A stretch of DNA of 64,000 nt from Streptomyces sp. GQFP (GTDB taxonomy: Bacteria; Actinomycetota; Actinomycetes; Streptomycetales; Streptomycetaceae): the NCBI RefSeq assembly GCF_021545335.1, contig NZ_CP089312.1, forward strand, positions 2,418,001-2,482,000, given 5' to 3'. A program made the translations under genes and the position numbers. The notes below the pieces were generated by a model, which ran no database searches, was not told where the DNA came from, and worked only from the letters and a program-made list of their open reading frames with translations. This document shows positions 45,172 through 53,090 of this stretch, piece after piece (positions within the stretch are counted from its first letter, which is position 1; every line of letters begins with the position of its first letter).

Positions 45172-45821
45172 AGCCGGTACCCCGCCCGCTCGACGGTCTC
45201 GATCAGCGGCGGCTCCCCCAGCTTCCGCCGCAGCCGGCTCACCGTCACCTTCACGGTCTGGCTGAAGGGGTCGGCGGCCTCGTCCCAGGCCCGTTCGAGC
45301 AGTTCCTCGGCGGACACCACACTCCCGCGCGCCCCCATCAGCAACTCCAGTACGGCGAACTCCTTGGGGCTGAGCGGTAGTTGGCACCCGGCCCGAGTGG
45401 CGACCCGCCGCGCCGGGTCGAGCCGCAGTTCACCGCTCACCAGGACCGGCGGCAACGCGGGCTGCGCACGGCGCGCCAACGCCCGTATCCGCGCGACGAG
45501 TTCCATGAAGGCGAACGGCTTCGGCAGATAGTCGTCGGCGCCGAGTCCGAGCCCCGCGACCCGGTCGGCCACCGTCCCGGACGCCGTCAGCATCAGCACC
45601 CGCGCCCTGCTGCCGTCCCCGGCGAGCGTCCGGCACACCTGGTCGCCGTGGACGCCGGGCAGATCGCGGTCGAGCACGACGACGTCGTAGCCGTTGACCG
45701 CGGCGCGCTCCAGCGCGGTCGGGCCGTCGAAGGCGAGGTCGACCGCCATCCCCTCCCGGCGCAGGCCCGCGGCGACGGTCTCGGCGAGTTCTTCGTGGTC
45801 CTCGACCACCAGCACACGCAT
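45168..45821 (-). CDS. Two-component response regulator, OmpR family
   Basis: 217 aa from ATG 45821. The receiver has the acidic pair in VVEDHEE, the phospho-acceptor D51 in VVLDRDLPG, and the switch Lys in YLPKPF. The winged helix (LSPKEFAVLELLMGARGSVV through VKVTVSRLRRKLGEPP) binds DNA. It is translationally coupled to the kinase gene. A perfect 10-bp inverted repeat in the intergenic region (45842-45888) may be its own target. Confidence 0.93.
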   Translation of the reverse strand: MRVLVVEDHEELAETVAAGLRREGMAVDLAFDGPTALERAAVNGYDVVVLDRDLPGVHGDQVCRTLAGDGSRARVLMLTASGTVADRVAGLGLGADDYLPKPFAFMELVARIRALARRAQPALPPVLVSGELRLDPARRVATRAGCQLPLSPKEFAVLELLMGARGSVVSAEELLERAWDEAADPFSQTVKVTVSRLRRKLGEPPLIETVERAGYRL

Positions 45822-45841
45822 GCCGGTCAGTGTGGCGCGCG

Positions 45842-45888
45842 GCCGGTTACACGGCGATAAGTCCGCCCGTTCCGCTGCTGTAACCGGC
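45842..45888. promoter_or_regulatory. Inverted repeat between response regulator and secreted-protein genes
   Basis: The arms GCCGGTTACA (45842-45851) and TGTAACCGGC (45879-45888) are exact complements, 27 bases apart. The site lies in the divergent promoter region and could be a response-regulator operator for both genes. Confidence 0.45.
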
Positions 45889-45957
45889 GACACGCTTCCG
45901 TGGATCCCGCACCACCCATGACATCACCACCACCCACGACCCCACTTGGAGGCACCC

Positions 45958-46509
45958 ATGCCCGTACTCGCGGCCCGCCCCCGGCGTCTCGCCCTGGCCT
46001 GCGCCATGATCTCGGTCGTCGCGCTGGGCACGGTCAGCGCGACGGCGGCCACGGCGACCGGAACCACCGGAACCACTGCGACCGGATCCGGATCCACCGG
46101 CACGCCGGGCCCGACAGCCCCCGAACCGCCGCGCGGCGGCGAGGCGTTCGGCCTGAAGTACGAGCCGACCGACAACGCCCCCGACGACGTCAACGAGGCG
46201 AACGACGACTTCGCCGCGTGCATGCGCGACGAGGGCCAGACCCGCTTCCCGAGCTTCCACGCCGTCAAGGACGACGACGGAGAGATCCGCCTGCAGACGA
46301 AGCTGGGAGGCGAGCGCGGCGACCGGAACCGCACCGACTTCAGCGACTTCCGCAAGGCACTGAAAGAGTGCGCGCCCATCATGGAGAAGACGGGCATCAC
46401 CTTCCCCGACGAGGACGAGTTCCCCGGCTCCCCCGACCACGAGCTGCCGGGCCCGCCGGACTGCGGAGTGATCACCCGCACGGACCGCGCAGAGACGCAG
46501 GCATCCTGA
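45958..46509 (+). CDS. Small secreted protein of unknown function
   Basis: 183 aa from ATG 45958, with GGAGG five bases before it; a TTG at 45946 is less likely. A signal peptide (RLALACAMISVVALGTVSATA) is followed by a Gly/Thr linker (TGTTGTTATGSGSTGTPG). A charged domain of about 120 aa with three Cys in the mature part follows (AACMRD, KECAPI, PPDCG). Two-component genes diverge from it, so it may be a target of that system. A strong hairpin terminator follows directly. No family is recognised. Confidence 0.82.
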   Translation: MPVLAARPRRLALACAMISVVALGTVSATAATATGTTGTTATGSGSTGTPGPTAPEPPRGGEAFGLKYEPTDNAPDDVNEANDDFAACMRDEGQTRFPSFHAVKDDDGEIRLQTKLGGERGDRNRTDFSDFRKALKECAPIMEKTGITFPDEDEFPGSPDHELPGPPDCGVITRTDRAETQAS

Positions 46510-46513
46510 AACA

Positions 46514-46550
46514 GTGCGGCCCCGGACGGAGAACTCCCGCCCGGGGCCGC
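46514..46550. terminator. Bidirectional terminator between convergent genes
   Basis: The 11-bp perfect stem TGCGGCCCCGG/CCGGGGCCGCA (46514-46524, 46540-46550) has a 15-base loop, starting five bases after the secreted-protein stop codon and 45 bases from the aldehyde-dehydrogenase stop. Three tandem GTCAGCC copies follow at about 46580-46600. Confidence 0.8.
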
Positions 46551-46594
46551 ACACACACCTGAACGACCCAAGACCGACCGTCAGCCGTCAGCCG

Positions 46595-48034
46595 TCAGCC
46601 GTCGAGCGACGTCATCACATGCTTGATCCGCGTGTAGTCGTCGAACCCGTACCCCGAGAGGTCCTTGCCGTAGCCGGACTTCTTGAAGCCGCCGTGGGGC
46701 ATCTCCGCGACCAGCGGGATGTGGGCGTTGATCCACACACAGCCGAAGTCCAGGACCTTCGACATCCGCATCGCCCGCGAGTGGTCCTTCGTCCACACGG
46801 ACGAGGCGAGGGCGTAGTCCACGCCGTTGGCCCACTCCACGGCCTGCGTCTCGTCCGTGAAGGACTGGACGGTGATGACCGGCCCGAAGACCTCGTTCTG
46901 GATGATCTCGTCGTCCTGCTTCAGGCCGGACACCACGGTCGCGGCGTAGAAGTAGCCCTTCTCACCGACCCGGTGACCGCCCGCCTCGACCTTCGCGTGG
47001 GCGGGCAGCCGCTCGATGAACCCGGTGACCTGCTTGAGCTGGTTCGGGTTGTTGAGCGGCCCGTACAGCACGTCCTCGTCGTCCGGCTGGCCGGTCTTGG
47101 TCTCGGCGGCGGCCTTCGCGAGCGCGGCGACGAACTCGTCGTGGATGGACTCCTGTACGAGGACGCGCGTGGCCGCCGTACAGTCCTGGCCCGCGTTGAA
47201 GTAACCCGCGACCGAGATGTCCTCGACGGCCTTGGCGATGTCGGTGTCCTCGAAGACGACGACCGGCGCCTTGCCGCCCAGCTCCAGGTGGACGCGCTTG
47301 AGGTCCTTCGACGCGGACTCGGCGACCTGCATACCGGCCCGCACCGAACCGGTGATCGACGCCATCGCGGGCGTCTTGTGTTCGACCATCAGCCGCCCGG
47401 TCTCACGGTCACCGGTGATGACGTTGAAGACACCCTTGGGCAGGACCGAACCGATGATCTCGGCGATGAGGACCGTGGACGCGGGCGTCGTGTCCGAGGG
47501 CTTCAGCACCACCGTGTTGCCGGCCGCGATCGCCGGGGCGAACTTCCATACGGCCATCATCATCGGGTAGTTCCAGGGCGCGACCTGCGCGCAGACCCCG
47601 ACCGGCTCCCGGCGGACGATCGACGTCATCCCGTCCATGTACTCGCCGGCGCTGCGCCCCTCCAGCATCCGGGCCGCACCCGCGAAGAAGCGGATCTGGT
47701 CCACCATCGGCGGGATCTCCTCGGACCGGGTGAGCCCGATCGGCTTGCCGGTGTTCTCCACCTCGGCCGCGATCAAATCCTCGGCACGCTCCTCGAACGC
47801 GTCCGCGATCTTCAGGAGGGCCTTCTGCCGCTCGGCCGGAGTCTGGTCGCGCCAGGCGGGGAAAGCGGCGGCGGCGGCCGCCATGGCGGCGTCGACGTCC
47901 GGCTGCCCGGACAGCGGCGCGGTCGCGTACGCCTCGCCCGTCACGGGGTTGACCACCTCGGTGGTCCGCCCGTCGGCGGCGTCCCGGAACTCACCATCGA
48001 TGTAGTTGCGCAGACGACGCAGCTCGGTGCTCAC
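46595..48034 (-). CDS. Gamma-aminobutyraldehyde dehydrogenase-type enzyme, second copy
   Basis: 479 aa from ATG 48034. The ALDH fold has PWNYPMMMAVWKF, GSVRAGMQVAE, the base Glu in LELGGKAP and the catalytic Cys in NAGQDCTAATRVLV. It is a paralogue of the enzyme at 32945-34468 and closer to the standard length for betaine/aminobutyraldehyde dehydrogenases. It diverges from an Lrp/AsnC regulator and a class III aminotransferase. The likely path is amine to aminoaldehyde by the aminotransferase and then to acid by this enzyme. Confidence 0.9.
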   Translation of the reverse strand: MSTELRRLRNYIDGEFRDAADGRTTEVVNPVTGEAYATAPLSGQPDVDAAMAAAAAAFPAWRDQTPAERQKALLKIADAFEERAEDLIAAEVENTGKPIGLTRSEEIPPMVDQIRFFAGAARMLEGRSAGEYMDGMTSIVRREPVGVCAQVAPWNYPMMMAVWKFAPAIAAGNTVVLKPSDTTPASTVLIAEIIGSVLPKGVFNVITGDRETGRLMVEHKTPAMASITGSVRAGMQVAESASKDLKRVHLELGGKAPVVVFEDTDIAKAVEDISVAGYFNAGQDCTAATRVLVQESIHDEFVAALAKAAAETKTGQPDDEDVLYGPLNNPNQLKQVTGFIERLPAHAKVEAGGHRVGEKGYFYAATVVSGLKQDDEIIQNEVFGPVITVQSFTDETQAVEWANGVDYALASSVWTKDHSRAMRMSKVLDFGCVWINAHIPLVAEMPHGGFKKSGYGKDLSGYGFDDYTRIKHVMTSLDG

Positions 48035-48052
48035 TGCCGGCCCTCCAGTTCA

Positions 48053-48083
48053 GGTGTCCAATGACTCTCGGGTGTCCATTGAC
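48053..48083. promoter_or_regulatory. Direct repeats in the divergent ALDH/AsnC promoter region
   Basis: GGTGTCCAATGAC (48053-48065) and GGTGTCCATTGAC (48071-48083) differ at one base and are 18 bases apart. They lie just before the ALDH start codon and could bind the Lrp/AsnC regulator encoded next door. Confidence 0.5.
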
Positions 48084-48231
48084 TGAGACACCCACCCTAT
48101 TCCGCAGTCCGACGTTTTCAACACCCCCGATCCCCTATGGGCTGCGAAATCCGCAAAACAGACACCCATCGACAACGAATTTCATCGATCGAGCCTTGCG
48201 AAACCGTCGACCCCTCGTGCACAGTGAGCGC

Positions 48232-48732
48232 GTGGCCAGTCGAAGCGCAGAGCACAGGGACGCCCGCGAGCCCAGGAACGGCACGCCCCAGCTGGACGCC
48301 GTCTCCCTCGGCATCATCGAACAGCTCCAGGAGGACGGCCGCCGGCCGTACGCGGCGATCGGCAAGGCGGTGGGCCTCTCGGAGGCGGCCGTACGCCAGC
48401 GCGTCCAGAAGCTGCTCGACCAGGGCGTGATGCAGATCGTCGCCGTCACGGACCCGCTCACCGTGGGTTTCCGCAGGCAGGCGATGGTCGGCGTCAACGT
48501 CGACGGCGACCTGGACCCGGTGGCCGACGCGCTGAGCGCCATGCCGGAAGTCGAGTACGTGGTCATGACCGCGGGCTCCTTCGACATCCTCGCCGAGATC
48601 GTCTGCGAGGACGACGACCATCTGCTGGACGTCATCAACAAACGCATACGGGCCCTGCCCGGCGTGCGCTCCACCGAAAGCTTCGTCTACCTCAAGCTCA
48701 AGAAGCAGACCTACATGTGGGGAACCCGATAA
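48232..48732 (+). CDS. Lrp/AsnC-family regulator of polyamine genes
   Basis: 166 aa from GTG 48232; GTG 48217 is an alternative. The helix-turn-helix (YAAIGKAVGLSEAAVRQRVQKL, split by position) is followed by an RAM/AsnC ligand-binding domain (VEYVVMTAGSFDILAEIVCED). The aminotransferase gene starts two bases after its stop codon, so the two are co-expressed. From memory, an Lrp/AsnC protein in the same place in S. coelicolor (EpuRI) represses polyamine-use genes; this one is probably its counterpart. Confidence 0.88.
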   Translation: MASRSAEHRDAREPRNGTPQLDAVSLGIIEQLQEDGRRPYAAIGKAVGLSEAAVRQRVQKLLDQGVMQIVAVTDPLTVGFRRQAMVGVNVDGDLDPVADALSAMPEVEYVVMTAGSFDILAEIVCEDDDHLLDVINKRIRALPGVRSTESFVYLKLKKQTYMWGTR

Positions 48733-48734
48733 CC

Positions 48735-50117
48735 GTGACGACCACCGACAGCCACCACCCCAAGGACCTCAGCCGCACCGCGTACGACCACCTGTGGATG
48801 CACTTCACCCGCATGTCGTCGTACGAGAACGCGCCCGTCCCGACGATCGTCCGGGGCGAGGGCACGTACATCTACGACGACAAGGGCCGGCGCTACCTCG
48901 ACGGTCTGGCGGGGCTGTTCGTGGTCCAGGCCGGTCACGGCCGCACGGAACTCGCGGAGACCGCCTTCAAGCAGGCCCAGGAGCTGGCCTTCTTCCCGGT
49001 GTGGTCGTACGCCCACCCGAAGGCGGTGGAGCTGGCGGAACGTTTGGCCAACTACGCGCCGGGCGACCTCAACAAGGTCTTCTTCACCACGGGCGGCGGC
49101 GAGGCCGTCGAGACCGCCTGGAAGCTCGCCAAGCAGTACTTCAAGCTGGTCGGCAAGCCCACCAAGTACAAGGTCATCTCGCGTGCCGTCGCCTACCACG
49201 GCACCCCCCAGGGCGCCCTGTCCATCACCGGCCTCCCGGGCCTGAAGGCCCCCTTCGAGCCGCTGGTCCCCGGCGCCCACAAGGTCCCGAACACCAACAT
49301 CTACCGCGCCCCGCTCTTCGGCGACGACCCGGAGGCGTACGGCCGCTGGGCCGCCGACCAGATCGAACAGGAGATCCTCTTCGAGGGCGCGGACACGGTG
49401 GCCGCGGTCTTCCTGGAGCCGGTCCAGAACGCGGGCGGCTGCTTCCCGCCCCCGCCGGGCTACTTCCAGCGGGTCCGCGAGATCTGCGACCGCCACGACG
49501 TCCTGCTCGTCTCGGACGAGGTCATCTGCGCCTTCGGCCGCCTCGGCACGATGTTCGCGTGCGACAAGTTCGACTACGTACCGGACATGATCACCTGCGC
49601 CAAGGGCATGACCTCGGGCTACTCCCCGATCGGCGCGTGCATCATCAGCGACCGCCTCGCGGAGCCGTTCTACAAGGGCGACAACACCTTCCTGCACGGC
49701 TACACCTTCGGCGGCCACCCGGTGTCGGCGGCGGTGGGCCTCGCCAACCTCGACCTGTTCGAGCGCGAGGGCCTCAACCAGCACGTCCTGGACAACGAGG
49801 GCGCGTTCCGCTCGACCCTGGAGAAGCTGTACGACCTGCCGATCGTCGGCGACGTCCGCGGCAACGGCTTCTTCTACGGAATCGAACTGGTCAAGGACAA
49901 GGCGACCAAGGAGTCCTTCGACGCGGAGGAGACGGAACGTATCCTCTACGGCTTCCTCTCCAAGGCCCTCTTCGAGAACGGCCTGTACTGCCGTGCCGAC
50001 GACCGCGGCGACCCGGTGGTCCAGCTCGCCCCGCCGCTGATCTCCAACCAGGAGACGTTCGACGAGATCGAACAGATCCTGCGCGCGACGCTGACGGAGG
50101 CATGGACGAAGCTGTAG
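48735..50117 (+). CDS. Class III aminotransferase, polyamine or GABA type
   Basis: 460 aa from GTG 48735, with GTGGGGA 12 bases before it; GTG 48717 would add six residues. Motifs are FFTTGGGEAVETAWKLAK, YHGTPQGALSITG, the PLP Asp in LLVSDEVICAFGRLG and the Schiff-base Lys in ITCAKGMTSGY. It would transfer the amino group of putrescine or cadaverine (or beta-alanine/GABA) to pyruvate or 2-oxoglutarate. It differs clearly from GabT at 24057. It ends at a strong hairpin. Confidence 0.9.
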   Translation: MTTTDSHHPKDLSRTAYDHLWMHFTRMSSYENAPVPTIVRGEGTYIYDDKGRRYLDGLAGLFVVQAGHGRTELAETAFKQAQELAFFPVWSYAHPKAVELAERLANYAPGDLNKVFFTTGGGEAVETAWKLAKQYFKLVGKPTKYKVISRAVAYHGTPQGALSITGLPGLKAPFEPLVPGAHKVPNTNIYRAPLFGDDPEAYGRWAADQIEQEILFEGADTVAAVFLEPVQNAGGCFPPPPGYFQRVREICDRHDVLLVSDEVICAFGRLGTMFACDKFDYVPDMITCAKGMTSGYSPIGACIISDRLAEPFYKGDNTFLHGYTFGGHPVSAAVGLANLDLFEREGLNQHVLDNEGAFRSTLEKLYDLPIVGDVRGNGFFYGIELVKDKATKESFDAEETERILYGFLSKALFENGLYCRADDRGDPVVQLAPPLISNQETFDEIEQILRATLTEAWTKL

Positions 50118-50161
50118 CTCCCGGCGGTCCGACCGCCGACTCCGACGATTCAGCTGTTCAT

Positions 50162-50209
50162 ACGGCCCGAGTACACCCGTACGAGTGAGAACGGGCGTAC
50201 CCGGGCCGT
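50162..50209 (+). terminator. Terminator hairpin after the aminotransferase gene
   Basis: The arms 50162-50180 and 50191-50209 (19 bases each) pair at 17 positions with a 10-base loop. It starts 45 bases after the stop codon. Confidence 0.8.
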
Positions 50210-50348
50210 GTGCTGTCCGGCCTCGCGCCGCCGAAAACCTAGCGTGCCTGTAACCGATCGGCCCTGCCTTCGTTCCCCCGCACGGGGGATTTCGCGGATT
50301 CCGCCCGCGATCCGCACGGCATTTCTGATCTGAACCGAGGTGTACGCG

Positions 50349-51203
50349 ATGGTGGCCCCGCCGGACAACGACGTGCTCTGGGCACGCGCCCTGCACTTCC
50401 AGCACAACGACGGCTCGCCGGCGCTGAGCGGTGTCTCGCTCGGCGTCCGGGAGGGCGAGATCCTCGCCGTCAGCGGCCCGCGCGGCAGCGGCAAGACGAC
50501 CCTGCTGCGCTGCCTGTCGGGCCTGGTACGGCCGCAGCGGGGCGAGGTCTGGTTCAACAGCGTGCCCGTGCACACGATGGGCCCCTTCGCCCGCGAGCGG
50601 CTGCGCCGCGACCGTTTCGGCTGGATCGACCCGGCCCCCGTCCTCGTACCGGAACTGAACGTCTGGGAGAACGCGGCCCTGCCCCTCATGCTGCGCGGCA
50701 CCAGCCGCCAACGCGCCAAGACGGCGGCCCTGGAGTGGCTGGAGCGCCTGGACATCGGCGATCGGGCCCGCAAACGCCCGCACGAGCTGCGCCAGTCCGA
50801 ACGCCAGCGCGTCTCGATCGCCCGGGCACTGGCCCCGGCCCCCACGGTCCTCTTCGCGGACGAACCGACGGCCCCTCTGTACCAGGCGGACCGCGCCCAG
50901 GTTCTTCGCACGCTGACGACAGCGGCCCGCTCGCACGGCATCACGGTGATCCTGGCGACCCACGACGCGAACACGGCGGCACTGGCGGACCGCACGGTCT
51001 CGCTGCTCGACGGACGGCGCGTGAACACCGTCCACTTGCCCCCGATCGACGGCAACGAGAACGGGAACGGGAACGGGACTGAGTCCGGGGGCGAGACCGG
51101 GGCCAGGGCCGGAGCCGGAGCCGGGAATGGAACCGGCAACGAGACCGGTGCCGGGGCCGGGACCGATACGGAAGGCCGGGCGGCGTGCTCGCTCTCCGTC
51201 TAG
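50349..51203 (+). CDS. ABC transporter ATP-binding protein with degenerate signature motif
   Basis: 284 aa from ATG 50349, with GAGGT before it. Walker A GPRGSGKTT is intact and the Walker B region reads TVLFADEPTAPL. The ABC signature reads LRQSERQRVSIARAL instead of LSGGQ-QR. The switch His is in LATHDANTAAL. The last 40 residues are a low-complexity tail (NGNGNGTESGGETGARAGAG) rich in Asn, Gly and Thr. It overlaps the next gene by 19 bases and surely works with it. The layout suggests a LolD/MacB-type exporter or a signalling complex. Confidence 0.87.
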   Translation: MVAPPDNDVLWARALHFQHNDGSPALSGVSLGVREGEILAVSGPRGSGKTTLLRCLSGLVRPQRGEVWFNSVPVHTMGPFARERLRRDRFGWIDPAPVLVPELNVWENAALPLMLRGTSRQRAKTAALEWLERLDIGDRARKRPHELRQSERQRVSIARALAPAPTVLFADEPTAPLYQADRAQVLRTLTTAARSHGITVILATHDANTAALADRTVSLLDGRRVNTVHLPPIDGNENGNGNGTESGGETGARAGAGAGNGTGNETGAGAGTDTEGRAACSLSV

Positions 51204-52537
51204 CCCGCGGCTCCCAGTCGGCCGTCCAGCTCCGCCGTCTGCTGGTGGCGACGGCGTCGGCGGCCACGGGTTTCCTCCTCCTCGGCACCCTGGGCCACGC
51301 CCTCGCCCACCAGGACTCGGCCGGCGGCTCGGCCCTGCGGCTGGCCTGGTGCGTGGCCCCCATCGCGGCCACGGTCCACTTCGCGGTGACGGTGGCCCGC
51401 ACGGACCCCGGCACGAGACCGCGCCCGGGCCTGTCGGCGATCGGCCTGGGCCCGGCCCGCCTGATGGCCGTCTCGGCCGCGACAACGGCCCTGTCCTGCA
51501 CCCTGGGTTCGATGCTGGCCCTCCTGTTCTTCCTCCACCTCCGAGGCGACCTGACGGGCATGCCCTTCGACGGCGACGCATCGGACTTCCTGGCCGCCGA
51601 CCACCCCCTCCCCCTCCCAGCAGCCCTGACCCTGCTGACCCTGGTACCGGCGGCGGCATCGATCTCGGTCGCGCTGACATTGCGCCCACGGGACACACGC
51701 CGCCGCACAGGCGCCCAAGCCGCGGGCGCACGCACACAAGCGGCGGCACGCGCACAAGCTGCGGGCAGCAGTGCCGCTGGGGCGGCGCCCGTCCCACCGA
51801 GAGGCGGCACCCCGCAAGCGCCGGGCAGCGCGACCAACCCCCCAGCCCCCACCCCGGGCACCCCTGAATCCCCGGCCCAGGAACCCGACGACCTCACCCC
51901 CACCGACCCGCACCCCCTCCCCGCCCCCAACCCCACCCCCCGAGACCTCCCCTGGGGCATCGCGGTCCTCGCAGCAGGCCTCGCCGTAGAGGCGTACGCC
52001 AGCCGAGACACCCACACCCCCGGCCTCACCATCCCCGGCGGAGCCACCGGCAGCCCCGCAGCCGTACTCGCCGGCTGGACCCTCACAGCCCTGGGCCTCG
52101 CCCTCGCCGGCCCAGGCCTCACCCACCTCTGCGGACGCCTCCTCCAGGCGGTCCGCCCCGGCGCCCTCCGCCTCCTCGCCGGCCGCGTCCTCATGGCCGA
52201 GTCGACCCGCATCGGCCGCCCCCTGGGCGTCGTCTGCGCGGTGGCCTCAGGCGCGTACGCCATGGTCACGCTGTACGACGCCGACGACCCGTCCCTCGGC
52301 CCCCTCACCGCCCTCGGCGCCCTGGTCGTGGTCGGCTGCACCCTCGCCACGCTCCTCACAGCCGCCGCCGAGGCGAGAACCGCCCGCGCGGACACCACCG
52401 CGGCCCTGCTCCGCCTCGGCGCCCCGGCGACGACCCTGCGCACCGCCGCAGCCCTGCGCGCAGGAGCCCTCCTCGCCCTGTTCGCCCCGCTGACCTTCCT
52501 GATCGCGGAGCTGGCGGCGCTGCCACTGACCACCTGA
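51185..52537 (+). CDS. FtsX-like ABC permease partner
   Basis: 450 aa from GTG 51185, inside the end of the ATPase gene. Eight or so hydrophobic segments are seen, with an Ala/Gln- and Pro-rich loop at about residues 170-255 (RAQAAGSSAAGAAPVPPRGG). The ends look like MacB/FtsX-type permeases, but the large extracellular domain of those proteins is replaced by this low-complexity loop. A bacitracin- or antibiotic-type export role is possible; nothing in the sequence proves it. Confidence 0.8.
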   Translation: MLALRLARGSQSAVQLRRLLVATASAATGFLLLGTLGHALAHQDSAGGSALRLAWCVAPIAATVHFAVTVARTDPGTRPRPGLSAIGLGPARLMAVSAATTALSCTLGSMLALLFFLHLRGDLTGMPFDGDASDFLAADHPLPLPAALTLLTLVPAAASISVALTLRPRDTRRRTGAQAAGARTQAAARAQAAGSSAAGAAPVPPRGGTPQAPGSATNPPAPTPGTPESPAQEPDDLTPTDPHPLPAPNPTPRDLPWGIAVLAAGLAVEAYASRDTHTPGLTIPGGATGSPAAVLAGWTLTALGLALAGPGLTHLCGRLLQAVRPGALRLLAGRVLMAESTRIGRPLGVVCAVASGAYAMVTLYDADDPSLGPLTALGALVVVGCTLATLLTAAAEARTARADTTAALLRLGAPATTLRTAAALRAGALLALFAPLTFLIAELAALPLTT

Positions 52538-52634
52538 ACCCGCACAAAGAAAATCCCGCACTCACCGATGAGTTCTGCCCGACCCGCGGGTCTACCCCTC
52601 CGAACAGCACACATCACGAATGGGAGAGACTCCG

Positions 52635-53054
52635 ATGACCTCGCCGACCTACCAGCAGATGATCTTCGTGAACCTGCCCGTGAACGACCTCGGCGCCTCG
52701 AAGAAGTTCTTCACGGAACTCGGCTACACGATCAACCCGCAGTTCAGCGACGACAACGCCGCGTCCATCGTGATCAGCGACACGATCGTCGCGATGCTGC
52801 TCACCAAGGCGTTCTACGGGACCTTCACCCAGAAGGAGATCGCGGACGCGACGAAGACCAGCGAGGTGCTGGTCGCGCTGAGCGCCGAGAGCCGCGAGAA
52901 GGTCGACGAGCTGGTCGACAAGGCACTCGCCGCGGGCGGTTCCCCGGCCGGCCAGACGCAGGACCTCGGCTTCATGTACGGCCGCTCTTTCGACGACCTC
53001 GACGGCCACACCTGGGAGGTCGTGTGGATGGACCCGGCGGCCGTCCAGGGCTAG
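52635..53054 (+). CDS. VOC-superfamily (glyoxalase/bleomycin-resistance-like) protein
   Basis: 139 aa from ATG 52635, with GGGAGAG before it. Two beta-alpha-beta-beta-beta repeats are visible: MIFVNLPVNDLGASKKFFTE and the second half ending DLDGHTWEVVWMDP, where the usual metal-binding Glu lies. This PhnB/DUF-like group often has no known substrate. It stands alone, possibly co-transcribed with the ABC pair 97 bases upstream. Confidence 0.88.
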   Translation: MTSPTYQQMIFVNLPVNDLGASKKFFTELGYTINPQFSDDNAASIVISDTIVAMLLTKAFYGTFTQKEIADATKTSEVLVALSAESREKVDELVDKALAAGGSPAGQTQDLGFMYGRSFDDLDGHTWEVVWMDPAAVQG

Positions 53055-53090
53055 TCCGAGCGCGTACACGGACCGTGCTTACATGGGCGG

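Noticed and set aside
48711..51797. 1,028-aa open frame on the minus strand
   Set aside because: It lies antisense to the aminotransferase, ABC ATPase and permease genes. It is Pro/Arg/Val-rich with no domain, a high-GC shadow.
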